Below are positions 1-7,807 of a stretch of DNA of 64,000 nucleotides, one piece after another; the first letter of the stretch is position 1, and each line of letters starts with the position of its first letter. Under the pieces are notes generated by a model that saw only the letters and a list, made by a program, of their open reading frames with translations, ran no database searches and was not told the origin of the DNA. The position numbers were made by a program, and so were the translations under genes. Source of the stretch: JAKFEE01 sp036675815 (GTDB lineage Bacteria > Pseudomonadota > Alphaproteobacteria > Rhodospirillales > Magnetospirillaceae); assembly GCA_036675815.1 (NCBI GenBank), contig JAKFEE010000033.1:87675-151674 (forward strand), given 5' to 3'.

Positions 1-659
1 TGGTGCGGCAGGCGCCCCGCACCGACACCAACGACGAAGACCGTCAACGCCGTATCGAGTACGCCCGCAAGCTGTGGCGCGACACGCAGCCAGCCGAGGA
101 TTCGCCGGTTGCCAAGTACCTCGCCAACCGTGGCTATGCCGGGCCGATCCCGCCGACGCTGCGTTATCACCCGTCGCTCAAGCACAAGGCCACTGGCTTG
201 ACCCTGCCCGGCATGGTGGCTGCCGTCGCCATCGCGCCCGGTACTCAGGTTGTCGCCATCCATCGCACCTTCCTGACCTTCGACGGCAGGAAGGCGCCCG
301 TCAGCAACGCCAAGGCGATGCTCGGACCCTGCGGCGGCGGTGCCGTCCGTCTCGCCGCAGCCGGGCCGGCGCTGGTCATTTCCGAGGGCATCGAAACCGG
401 CCTGTCCGTCATGCTGGCAACGGGCCTTCCGACATGGGCGGCACTGTCAGCCGGCGGGATTGAGGGCCTGATCCTGCCGCCGCTGCCCTTGGCGGCCGAA
501 GTCACCATTGCCGCCGACAACGATCCCAGCGGACGCGGCCAGGCCGCCGCCGACAAAGCCGCTGCCCGCTTCACTGCCGAGGGACGGCGCGTGCGCATCT
601 GCATGCCGCCCACCGAGGGAACTGACTTCAACGACGTGCTGAGAAGGGAGTGCCATTAA
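1..659 (+). CDS. Toprim-domain primase, 5' end outside window
   Basis: The open frame runs off the left edge, so only the C-terminal part (about 218 residues) is visible. A conserved VISEGIETGLSV segment (Toprim glutamate) and an IAADNDPSGRGQ segment (Toprim acidic D-x-D) are clear, and a TDFNDVL tail is typical of phage and plasmid primases of the DUF7146/Toprim group. The missing N-terminus probably carries a CHC2-type zinc finger. Its stop codon overlaps the ATG of the following DUF3987 gene, so the two are translationally coupled. The pair probably primes and unwinds element DNA during its own replication after excision. Confidence 0.8.
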   Translation, partial: VRQAPRTDTNDEDRQRRIEYARKLWRDTQPAEDSPVAKYLANRGYAGPIPPTLRYHPSLKHKATGLTLPGMVAAVAIAPGTQVVAIHRTFLTFDGRKAPVSNAKAMLGPCGGGAVRLAAAGPALVISEGIETGLSVMLATGLPTWAALSAGGIEGLILPPLPLAAEVTIAADNDPSGRGQAAADKAAARFTAEGRRVRICMPPTEGTDFNDVLRRECH

Positions 660-2167
660 TGGCAGCCGAGGATATCAGGAAGGTGTTTGACGCTGCGGAG
701 GCGTTCCAGGCGGAACCGCCACGCCCGCTGATGCGCGAACTGCCCGAAGGCGAACCCTTCCCCGTCGATGCGCTGGGCAGCATTCTCGGCGCCGCAGCGA
801 CCGGCATTCAGGAGAAGATTCAGGCGCCCGTTGCCATGTGCGGGCAATCCGTGCTTGCCGCCGCGACGCTGGCCGTACAGGCTCATGTTGATGTCGAACT
901 GCCGACTGGGCACGCCAAGCCGGTGTCCGGCTTCTTCCTCAGCATCGCCGCGACAGGCGAGCGCAAGAGCGCGGTCGACACCGAAGCCTTGTGGCCGATC
1001 TGCCGCCGCGAACAGGTTTTGCGCGAGGGGTATGAGGCCGATCTGCCCGGCCACCTCAACGACAAGGCCGCGTGGGAGAAGGCGCGCGAAGAGGCGCTGA
1101 AGAAGGGCAAGGGCGACCGCGACGCGATCAAGCTGGCCCTCGACATCCTCGGCCCGGTGCCTTCCGCACCCCTCGATCCGATGTTGATAAGTACGGAGCC
1201 GACCTTCGAAGGACTGACCAAGTTCTATGCCGGCGGGGCACAGCCGAGCCTTGGCATCTTCTCGGCCGAGGGCGGGCAGTTCATCGGCGGGCACGGCATG
1301 AGCGATGACAACAAGCTGCGCACCGCGACCGGCCTCTCGGGGCTGTGGGATGGTACTCCGGTGCGCCGCACCCGAGCCATTGACGGCAATCTGTACCTGC
1401 CTGGCCGGCGCCTCGCCATGCATCTGATGGCGCAGCCTGACGTGGCTTCGGTGATGCTGGCCGATAGGGTTCTCGCGGATCAGGGGATGCTCTCGCGAAT
1501 GCTGGTTACGGCGCCACCATCGCTCGCGGGTACCCGCATGTGGCGAGAGGTGAGTGCCGCCAGCGATGCGGCGATCAAGAAATACGGCGCCCGGCTGCTG
1601 ACGATCCTCGAAGCGCCAATGCCGCTGGCTCTTGGCAAGACGTGCGAGCTGGAACCTCGGCGGCTGCCGCTATCGTCTGCCGCTCGGGTGCAATGGATTC
1701 GGTTTGCCGACAGCATCGAGGCCCAAATCGGGCCTGGTGGTTCGCTGGAGCGCATCAAGGGCTTGGCGAACAAGCTCCCCGAACATGCCGCTCGGCTTGC
1801 GGCTGTGCTTCAGATGGTGGATGACCTCGCGGCGCCGGAGGTCTCGGAAGAGAAGTTGGCGGCGGGCATCGCCCTGGCCGAACACTACCTGACCGAAGCC
1901 TTGCGCCTGTTCGATGCGAGCCGCGTCAGCGCCGATCTGCATTTGGCGCAACGCCTTCTGACCTGGCTCCAGACGAATTGGGCCGAGCCGCTGATTTCGC
2001 TGCCTGACATCTACCAGACCGGCCCCGGCGCGATCCGCGACAAGGCGACTGCCGCCAAGATGGTGGGGATTCTGGAAGACCACGGCTGGATGCTTCCCGT
2101 GACTGGCGGCGGAACTGTCAACGGCAAGCGGCGCCGCGAGGCTTGGCGCATCGTCATTGGAGGCTAA
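659..2167 (+). CDS. DUF3987 (YfjI-like) primase/helicase-associated protein
   Basis: The protein has 502 residues from the ATG at 659, chosen because GGGAG lies 9 bases upstream and the ATG overlaps the preceding TAA. A GTG at 650 would add three residues. A modified P-loop-like segment, SIAATGERKSAVD, sits near residue 100, and the overall organisation matches DUF3987 proteins found beside Toprim primases on satellites and genomic islands. The exact biochemistry of DUF3987 is not settled; an AAA-like replicative role is inferred from the primase neighbour. The C-terminal ~70 residues look like a winged-helix segment. The next gene follows after 4 bases. Confidence 0.75.
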   Translation: MAAEDIRKVFDAAEAFQAEPPRPLMRELPEGEPFPVDALGSILGAAATGIQEKIQAPVAMCGQSVLAAATLAVQAHVDVELPTGHAKPVSGFFLSIAATGERKSAVDTEALWPICRREQVLREGYEADLPGHLNDKAAWEKAREEALKKGKGDRDAIKLALDILGPVPSAPLDPMLISTEPTFEGLTKFYAGGAQPSLGIFSAEGGQFIGGHGMSDDNKLRTATGLSGLWDGTPVRRTRAIDGNLYLPGRRLAMHLMAQPDVASVMLADRVLADQGMLSRMLVTAPPSLAGTRMWREVSAASDAAIKKYGARLLTILEAPMPLALGKTCELEPRRLPLSSAARVQWIRFADSIEAQIGPGGSLERIKGLANKLPEHAARLAAVLQMVDDLAAPEVSEEKLAAGIALAEHYLTEALRLFDASRVSADLHLAQRLLTWLQTNWAEPLISLPDIYQTGPGAIRDKATAAKMVGILEDHGWMLPVTGGGTVNGKRRREAWRIVIGG

Positions 2168-2171
2168 ACCG

Positions 2172-2783
2172 ATGGCTGGCTATCGCAAATTCCAGTTTCA
2201 GCCGGCGGCGGCGGAAGAACCGACCGAGAACATTAGCAGCTTTAGCAACTTTAGCAGGGGGGCTAATCCGGGTGAACAGGGCGAGAACGGCGCTTCTTTA
2301 GCAGCTTTAGCAACTTTAGCGGGGGGTGCGGTCTGTGAACCGCAAACCGATGCCGCCGCGGCCCCCTATGCCACCGCGCCCTATGACCTGGCTGAGCGTG
2401 TCGCCATTGTCGTGCACGATGCCGGCATACCCGAGGAATGGGCCGAAGGCTTTGCCAAGCTCGACGCGACCCGGCCGCCCTCGACCATCATGCCGCGCGA
2501 TTGGCTGAATATGGTCAACGGCGCCGGCCAGATGCTCGACCGCTTCGGCGTCCAGTTGTCGGCGCTGGGCTGGTCCGTGGCCGACCTGTTCGGCGTCCAT
2601 CCCGAGGCGCCCATGCAGCGCCACGACTGCGGCGGACTGGCCCGGTTCCTGGCCGATGGCTCCGAGGTGGTGGCCGTCACCGCCGACACGGCGATCCTGC
2701 GGAACAGGCGTGGCAACTGCCTCACCTACTACCGTCGCCCAGCGCCGACCGGGACGGCTTGCCTGTGGGAGCTTGCCCGATGA
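2172..2783 (+). CDS. Hypothetical element protein with frame-shifted internal DNA repeat
   Basis: The protein has 203 residues from ATG 2172. An in-frame TTG at 2157 is possible but less likely. The N-terminal ~55 residues are low complexity and include ISSFSNFSRG and LAALATLAGG, which are the same 23-base DNA repeat read in two different frames. The C-terminal ~130 residues (from DLAERVAIVVHDAGIPEEWAEGFAKLD) look globular and acidic; I do not recognise a family. It follows the DUF3987 gene immediately, so a role in element replication or its control is plausible but unproven. Confidence 0.6.
   Translation: MAGYRKFQFQPAAAEEPTENISSFSNFSRGANPGEQGENGASLAALATLAGGAVCEPQTDAAAAPYATAPYDLAERVAIVVHDAGIPEEWAEGFAKLDATRPPSTIMPRDWLNMVNGAGQMLDRFGVQLSALGWSVADLFGVHPEAPMQRHDCGGLARFLADGSEVVAVTADTAILRNRRGNCLTYYRRPAPTGTACLWELAR
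2233..2320 (+). repeat. Two identical 23-bp direct repeats, out of frame with each other
   Basis: The copies lie at 2233-2255 and 2298-2320, each built of TTTAGCA-like units, and both run straight into a tract of G. They are 65 bases apart, not a multiple of three, so the host gene reads one as SSFSNFS and the other as LAALATLA. Conservation at DNA level rather than protein level suggests a binding site or recombination product. Confidence 0.85.
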
Positions 2784-3004
2784 CGCCGAAACTGAACCGC
2801 GACAAGCAGGGCAATTGAACGGGAGAGACAAGGCATTGCTTCGGCAACTCGCAAAAGGCCAACCCCTAAGCGGCGTCTCACTCCCTGCAATTCCAGCTAT
2901 GTAATGAATATTACCGAAACTCTATTATAGTAAGCCGACCCGTACTTGTTTGACGCTTCGGGCTGTTTGCGTTTCGCTTGTCTTGCAATTGCAGGCAAGC
3001 ATCA
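2784..3004. other. 221-bp spacer between replication and head modules
   Basis: No confident gene. An ATG at 2780 overlapping the upstream stop opens only 12 codons (MTPKLNRDKQGN). A second frame carries LNGRDKALLRQLAKGQPLSG before a stop at 2902-2904, so a decayed small gene is possible. Positions 2905-2945 are locally AT-rich (AATATTACC, CTATTATAG), unusual for this DNA, and a promoter for the head module could lie there. I could not fit a convincing -35/-10 pair. Confidence 0.4.
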
Positions 3005-4213
3005 ATGTTCAAACACATCGGACGACTTTTCGAGCGCAAGAGCGCGGTAGACATTACCGCCCTTCTCGCCGCTGGCACCTCGACGGCCAGCGGCATTGCT
3101 GTTTCTGCCGAGACGGCGTTGCGCTGCCCGGCCGTGTTCGGCGCCACCAAGGTTCTGGCCGAGACGGTGGGGCAACTGCCGCTGCACCTCTACCGCCGCC
3201 TGCCTGACGGTGGCCGCGAGCGCGCCGAGGATCATTCGCTCTGTGCCTTGCTGACGGACGCGCCGAACGCCTGGACCACGGCGAGCGAGTTCCGCATGAG
3301 CATGCAGGCCGCGCTTACCCTGCACGGCAATGCCTTTGCCTGGATCGGGCGCGACGGCCAGGGCCGCCCCGTCGAGATGATTCAGCTCGACAGCCGCAGT
3401 GTGAGCGTCGAGACGGACGCCGCGACGATGGAGCCGCGCTATGTCGTCACCGACGCCAACGGCACCCGCCGCGAGTACAGCCGCGCCGACGTGCTGCATC
3501 TGCGCACCTTCGGCGCCAAGCCCCATGTTGGCGACTCCCCGGTGATGCAGGGCCGCGAGGCCATCGGCCTGGCGCTGACGCTGGAGAAGCACGGCGCCGG
3601 CCTGTTCGGTCGCGGCGCCCGCCCGGCCGGCGTGCTGAAGTATCCGGGCAAGCTGACCGAAGACCTATTCGCCCGCCTGCGCCGCTCGTTCGAGAGCATG
3701 CACGGCGGCAGCGACAATGCCGGCCGCACGGCGATCCTCGAAGACGGCGTGACGTTCGAGCCGCTCCAGCTCTCCAGCGTGGATGCGCAGTTCCTCGAAA
3801 TGCGCAAGTTCCAGCTTCAGGAAGTCGCCCGGCTGTTCCGTGTGCCCTTGCACATGCTGAACGATCTGGAGCGCGTGACGCACAGCAACGCCGAACAGAT
3901 GGGGCAGCAGTTCTTGACCTACTGCCTGCTGCCGATACTGAAGCTCTGGCAGGACGCCATTCGCCTGACGCTGCTGGCGCCCGAAGAGCGCGGCCAACTC
4001 TATGCCGAGTTCCTGGTTGACGACCTTGCCCGCGCCGACCTGGCCGCGCGCTTCACCGCCTACAGCCAGGCCATCTCTGCCGGCGTGCTGAACCCCAACG
4101 AGGTTCGCGCGATGGAGAATCGCGGCCCGTACAGCGGCGGCGAAGTCTACATGCGCCCGGTCAACACCGCCCCGGCGCCGACCAACAGCAACGGGGGCAC
4201 CGATGAAGACTAA
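3005..4213 (+). CDS. Phage portal protein (HK97 family)
   Basis: The protein has 402 residues and forms the dodecameric ring at the capsid vertex through which DNA is packaged. Family features include LRCPAVFGATKVLAETVGQLPLHLYRR near the N-terminus, ALTLHGNAFAWIGRD, HLRTFG, and the C-terminal FRVPLHMLNDLERVTHSNAEQ with LLPILKLWQDAIRLTLL. This is close to full length for HK97 portals. The ATG at 3005 is preferred over a TTG at 2978, because the extra nine residues look non-native. The stop overlaps the start of the prohead protease by 11 bases, the usual portal-protease coupling. It is the first gene of the head module. Confidence 0.92.
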   Translation: MFKHIGRLFERKSAVDITALLAAGTSTASGIAVSAETALRCPAVFGATKVLAETVGQLPLHLYRRLPDGGRERAEDHSLCALLTDAPNAWTTASEFRMSMQAALTLHGNAFAWIGRDGQGRPVEMIQLDSRSVSVETDAATMEPRYVVTDANGTRREYSRADVLHLRTFGAKPHVGDSPVMQGREAIGLALTLEKHGAGLFGRGARPAGVLKYPGKLTEDLFARLRRSFESMHGGSDNAGRTAILEDGVTFEPLQLSSVDAQFLEMRKFQLQEVARLFRVPLHMLNDLERVTHSNAEQMGQQFLTYCLLPILKLWQDAIRLTLLAPEERGQLYAEFLVDDLARADLAARFTAYSQAISAGVLNPNEVRAMENRGPYSGGEVYMRPVNTAPAPTNSNGGTDED

Positions 4214-4736
4214 GCGCCTCGACCTCGAAACCCGCTTCTCGACGGCCGAGGACGGCACGTTCGAGGGCTACGCCAGCGTGTGGGGCATCCGCGACAGCTA
4301 CGGCGATGTGGTGAAGGCCGGCGCCTTCGCCGCGTCCTTAACCGGGCATAAGGCCGCCGGAACCAAGCCGCTCATGCTGTGGATGCACGATCCGTCCGAG
4401 CCTGTCGGCGTGTGGGAAGAGGTGGCCGAGGATGCCAAGGGCTTGCGCGTCAAGGGCCGCCTCGTTCTCGAAACCCGCCGCGGTGCCGAGGCGCATGCGT
4501 TGCTGAAGGCTGGCGCCCTCGACGGGCTCTCCATCGGCTTCCGCACCGTGAAGGCATCCACGCAGGCCGGCGGCGGCCGGCTGCTGGAGGCTGCGGACCT
4601 CATTGAGATTTCCCTGGTCACTCGCCCGGCCAACGGCGCCGCGCGCGTGACCGGCATCAAGTCGGCGGCCGATGCCGCCAACGTCGCGGCTGTAGCCGCA
4701 TCCATCCGCCGCGCCGCGGCAACACTCGTGAGGTAA
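4203..4736 (+). CDS. HK97-family prohead protease
   Basis: The protein has 177 residues and is a serine protease that cleaves the scaffolding region of the capsid protein during head maturation. The probable catalytic His is in LMLWMHDPSEPVG (about residue 62) and the Ser in DGLSIGF (about residue 104), followed by EISLVTRPAN, the usual strand after the active site. The ATG overlaps the portal gene, and the capsid gene starts 4 bases after its stop, so the three are co-translated. Confidence 0.92.
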   Translation: MKTKRLDLETRFSTAEDGTFEGYASVWGIRDSYGDVVKAGAFAASLTGHKAAGTKPLMLWMHDPSEPVGVWEEVAEDAKGLRVKGRLVLETRRGAEAHALLKAGALDGLSIGFRTVKASTQAGGGRLLEAADLIEISLVTRPANGAARVTGIKSAADAANVAAVAASIRRAAATLVR

Positions 4737-4740
4737 TGAC

Positions 4741-5901
4741 ATGGGCATGATCCGTAAGCCGGGCTGGGAAATCCGCTCGGAAGATGACAGCGACAGCCAG
4801 GGCGGCGACGGCCTGGCTGAAATCCGTTCGGCTATCGACGGCTTCACCGCCAGCGCCGACCAGCGGCTTGGCGGCATCGAGGGCACGATAAATGAGCTGC
4901 GTTCGCGCCTCGATACCGTCGAGCGCGTGCAGCGTCGCCCCGGCTCGACCGAAACCCGCCAGCAGGGAAACGAGGTGGAGGCACGCGCCTTCGCCGGCTT
5001 CCTGCGCCGTGGTCGTGAGGCCCTGGCCGCCGACGAGGTGCGCAGCTTGCGCGTGTCCGACGACACGGCCGGCGGCTACCTCGCCCCGGATCAATTCGTG
5101 GCCGAGCTGCTGCGCAACGTGGTGCAATTCTCGCCCGTTCGCTCCGTCGCCCGCGTCGCCAACACCTCGGCCGGCGCCGTAATCCTGCCGAAGCGCACCG
5201 CCGGCCTAACCGCCGCGTGGGTGGGTGAGACGCAGGCCCGCCCCGAAACGACCGCCACCTTCGGCCAGCTCCGCTATGAGGTGCGCGAACTGGCGGCCTA
5301 TGTGGACGTGAGCAGCGCCATGCTGGAAGACAGCGCCTTCGACGTGGCGAGCGTGCTGTCGCTCGAGTTCGCGGAAGAGTTCGGCAAGGCCGAGGCCACC
5401 GCCTTCGTCAATGGCGATGGCGTGCTGAAGCCGATGGGCTTCATGGCTGACGCGGGCCTGTCGAGCAGCAATAGCGGCGATGCCGCGAAGGTGACGGCCG
5501 ATGGCCTGATCGGCATTTATCACGACCTCCCCGCCGCCTACCGCGCGAACGCCGTGTGGATGATGAACAGCGGCACCCTGGCCGCCGTCCGCAAGCTGAA
5601 GACGACCGGCGGCGACTACCTGCTGAGCATGACCGGCCTCAACGGTGCTCCGGCGACGACCCTGCTGGGCCGCCCGGTGATCGAGGCGCCGGACATGCCC
5701 GATGTTGCCGGCGACGCATTCCCCATCGCGTTCGGCGACTTCAGCCAGGGCTTCCGCATCTACGACCGCATCGCCCTGTCGGTGCTGCGTGATCCCTACA
5801 GCCAGGCCACCAACGGCATGACCCGCTTCCATGCTCGCCGCCGTGTTGCCGCTGGCGTCGCGAAGGCCGAGGCCATCCGCAAGCTCAAGATCGCGGCCTA
5901 A
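4741..5901 (+). CDS. HK97-fold major capsid protein
   Basis: The protein has 386 residues. Residues ~15-80 are charged and helical (AEIRSAIDGFTASADQ, INELRSRLDTVERVQRR), as expected for the delta/scaffold domain removed by the protease. The mature fold starts near RSLRVSDDTAGGYLAPDQF, with LLRNVVQFSPVRSVARV, GAVILPKRTAG, WVGE (spine helix region), VDVSSAMLEDSAFD and the C-terminal FHARRRVAAGVAKAEAIRKLKI. All features are those of phage HK97-type capsids. No decoy truncation is visible. Whether the particle is small, as in satellites, cannot be told from sequence alone. Confidence 0.93.
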   Translation: MGMIRKPGWEIRSEDDSDSQGGDGLAEIRSAIDGFTASADQRLGGIEGTINELRSRLDTVERVQRRPGSTETRQQGNEVEARAFAGFLRRGREALAADEVRSLRVSDDTAGGYLAPDQFVAELLRNVVQFSPVRSVARVANTSAGAVILPKRTAGLTAAWVGETQARPETTATFGQLRYEVRELAAYVDVSSAMLEDSAFDVASVLSLEFAEEFGKAEATAFVNGDGVLKPMGFMADAGLSSSNSGDAAKVTADGLIGIYHDLPAAYRANAVWMMNSGTLAAVRKLKTTGGDYLLSMTGLNGAPATTLLGRPVIEAPDMPDVAGDAFPIAFGDFSQGFRIYDRIALSVLRDPYSQATNGMTRFHARRRVAAGVAKAEAIRKLKIAA

Positions 5902-5915
5902 GGAGGGCCTGACCG

Positions 5916-6305
5916 ATGCGTGACCTGAAGAGCAACCTCGACGTGGTGCAGTCGCTCGCCCCGGCTGCCCGCACCGCCGATGCCGATGGCACTGGCGCCG
6001 ATCTGCTGGGCTACGGTTCCGCCGTGGCCGTGGTGGCGTTCGGCGCCTGGACCGATGGCACCCACACGCCCGCCCTGGAAGAGAGCGACGACAACAGCAC
6101 CTTCACCGCTGTTGCCGCTGCCGACCTTCAGGGCAGCTTCACCGCCTGCGCCGACGCCGACACGGACAACACCGTGCAGCGTGTCGGCTATCTCGGCACC
6201 AAGCGATATGTCCGTGTCGCCCTCACCGTGACCGGCGCCACCACTGGCGCCCTGTCTGCGGCTGAGATCGTGCGCGGCCATCCCGCCTCGGCGCCGCTGG
6301 CGTAA
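5916..6305 (+). CDS. Capsid-associated phage protein (decoration-like)
   Basis: The protein has 129 residues, starts 14 bases after the capsid stop, and has AGGAGGG just after that stop as ribosome binding site. The opening MRDLKSNLDVVQSLAP and the middle GTHTPALEESDDNSTFTAV plus VGYLGTKRYVRVALTVTGA resemble a family found directly after capsid genes in alphaproteobacterial phages. It is rich in small and beta-forming residues with no signal peptide. A capsid decoration or stabilising role is inferred from position. Confidence 0.7.
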   Translation: MRDLKSNLDVVQSLAPAARTADADGTGADLLGYGSAVAVVAFGAWTDGTHTPALEESDDNSTFTAVAAADLQGSFTACADADTDNTVQRVGYLGTKRYVRVALTVTGATTGALSAAEIVRGHPASAPLA

Positions 6306-6325
6306 CGGAACGGAGGGAAGGCGTC

Positions 6326-6940
6326 ATGCTGACCGTAACCAGCCCGGCCGCATCGTATGACCTCACCACCTTGGCTGCCGTCAAGACGGCCCTGGATGTG
6401 ACAGGCAGCGATGATGACGCCTTCCTGTCCGACCTGATCGAGCGCGCCAGCGGCTTCATTGCGGCCTGGTGCAATCGCGTCTTCGCCCGCGAGATGGTGG
6501 AAGAGACGTTCCGCCTCTCCCGCCCCCCCTATGACGTCCAGCTCGCCCGCTGGCCGGTGGCTTCCGTCGTGAGCATCAGCGAGGCCGGCGCCGCCCTGAC
6601 CTCGACGGAATGGGAGATGGACGCCAGCGCCGGCACCTTGTACCGCCTGGGCAGCAGCGACAATCGTTGCACCTTCCCTGCCGCCAAGATCGTGGTGGGC
6701 TATTCCGCCGGCTATCTGCTGCCCGGTGAGGAAGGCCGCACCCTGCCGGCCGAGGTGGAAGGCGCCTGCATCGCCCTCGTCAGCCTGACCTACCATCAGA
6801 AGGGCCGCGACCCGCTGGTGAAGTCCGTCACCTACAATGATTCGGCGGTGAGCTATTGGGCCGGTGGCAACGGTGAGGATGGCATGCCCGCTGACGTGGC
6901 GCCGATCCTGATGCGCTACCGTCAGATTGCGATGGGCTGA
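6326..6940 (+). CDS. Head-tail connector protein (gp6-like)
   Basis: The protein has 204 residues. The N-terminal helical part, LTTLAAVKTALDVTGSDDDAFLSDLIERASGFIAAWCNR, is the hallmark of gp6-like connectors, which dock under the portal ring. The remainder has WPVASVVSISEAG and IVVGYSAGYLLPGEE, seen in long alphaproteobacterial versions. It is the only connector in the window; no head closure protein, tail terminator or tail tube follows, which matters for the satellite interpretation. It ends 3 bases before the HNH gene. Confidence 0.85.
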   Translation: MLTVTSPAASYDLTTLAAVKTALDVTGSDDDAFLSDLIERASGFIAAWCNRVFAREMVEETFRLSRPPYDVQLARWPVASVVSISEAGAALTSTEWEMDASAGTLYRLGSSDNRCTFPAAKIVVGYSAGYLLPGEEGRTLPAEVEGACIALVSLTYHQKGRDPLVKSVTYNDSAVSYWAGGNGEDGMPADVAPILMRYRQIAMG

Positions 6941-6943
6941 GCC

Positions 6944-7288
6944 ATGCCCTATGCCGCCCCGAAGCACTGCCCCGCCGGCCACCCGCCCTTTACCGGGCGC
7001 CGCTGCCCCATGTGCGAGACGAAGAGGAAGAAGGCGCTCGACGCTGCCCGGCCCTCTGCCGCCGCGCGTGGCTATGACAAGGACTGGCGCCGCGTGCGGG
7101 GTGCCTTCCTCAAGGCCAATCCGAACTGTTGTGAATGTGGGCAGCCAGCCACCGACGCCGACCACGTTCACAGCGTCCGCGAACGACCGGACCTCCGCTT
7201 GGTGTGGTCCAACCTTCGCCCGTACTGCCATGCCCACCATTCGAGCCGCACCGCGAGGGACCAAGGCTTTGCCAGGAGAAGGGGATAG
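6944..7288 (+). CDS. HNH endonuclease (packaging-associated)
   Basis: The protein has 114 residues. Paired cysteines (CPAGH...CPMC, NCCECG, YCHAHH) and the DADHVHSVRERPDLRLVWSNLRPYCHAHH segment form the HNH beta-beta-alpha metal site. In HK97-type cos phages, an HNH protein encoded beside the terminase stimulates cos cleavage by TerL. Its place immediately before terS here fits that role rather than a homing endonuclease. Confidence 0.88.
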   Translation: MPYAAPKHCPAGHPPFTGRRCPMCETKRKKALDAARPSAAARGYDKDWRRVRGAFLKANPNCCECGQPATDADHVHSVRERPDLRLVWSNLRPYCHAHHSSRTARDQGFARRRG

Positions 7289-7362
7289 GGGGTGCGATTT
7301 CGAGGGCCATGGGGGTGTCACCGCGTGGGGGGTCTTGCGCGCACTCACAGGAAAATGGAGTT

Positions 7363-7381
7363 TTGCCCAATAATTGGGCAA
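7363..7381. promoter_or_regulatory. Perfect 8-bp inverted repeat 18 bp upstream of terS
   Basis: TTGCCCAA-TAA-TTGGGCAA lies between the HNH and TerS genes, in the only non-coding gap (7289-7399) of the packaging module. It could be an operator, a weak terminator, or part of a cos/pac recognition site, since such sites often lie just before terS. The sequence alone does not decide. Confidence 0.5.
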
Positions 7382-7399
7382 CAATGAAGGGATGATGCA

Positions 7400-7807
7400 A
7401 TGAAGGGCAGAAAACCGAAGCTCAAGGTGATCGAGGGAGGCGCCGTTCCCGGCCGCTGCCCGGCGCCGCCGTCGTGGCTGTCCGAGGCCGCGAAGAAGGA
7501 GTGGAAGCGGGCCGCACCCGAGCTGCATGGCCGCAACCTGCTGGCGCCCGATACGCTGGCGACCCTGGAAAGCTACTGCGTCGCTGTCGGCGTGGTCCGC
7601 GAGTGCGAAGAGCGCATGTTGACCGATGGCCGGCTGATTGACGAGGGCGACGGGCTGAAGCCGCACCCCGCGTTCCGCATGCAGTCCGCAGCGATGCGAG
7701 AGGCGCGGTTGCTGGCGGCCGAGTTAGGCTTGACCCCGCATCGGCGTGGCGCTCATGGCGAACAGAAGGACAAGGGCGATGGCTGGGACTCCGACCTTCT
7801 CGCCTGA
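7400..7807 (+). CDS. Terminase small subunit, P27 family
   Basis: The protein has 135 residues. The start MKGRKPKLKVIEGG, then PAPPSWLSEAAKKEWKRAAPELHGRNLL and LESYCVAVGVVRECEE, match P27-type small terminases, which recognise the packaging site. The ATG at 7400 has AGGG about 9 bases upstream. It overlaps the large subunit gene. Here it lies after the capsid genes instead of before the portal as in HK97. Confidence 0.88.
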   Translation: MKGRKPKLKVIEGGAVPGRCPAPPSWLSEAAKKEWKRAAPELHGRNLLAPDTLATLESYCVAVGVVRECEERMLTDGRLIDEGDGLKPHPAFRMQSAAMREARLLAAELGLTPHRRGAHGEQKDKGDGWDSDLLA

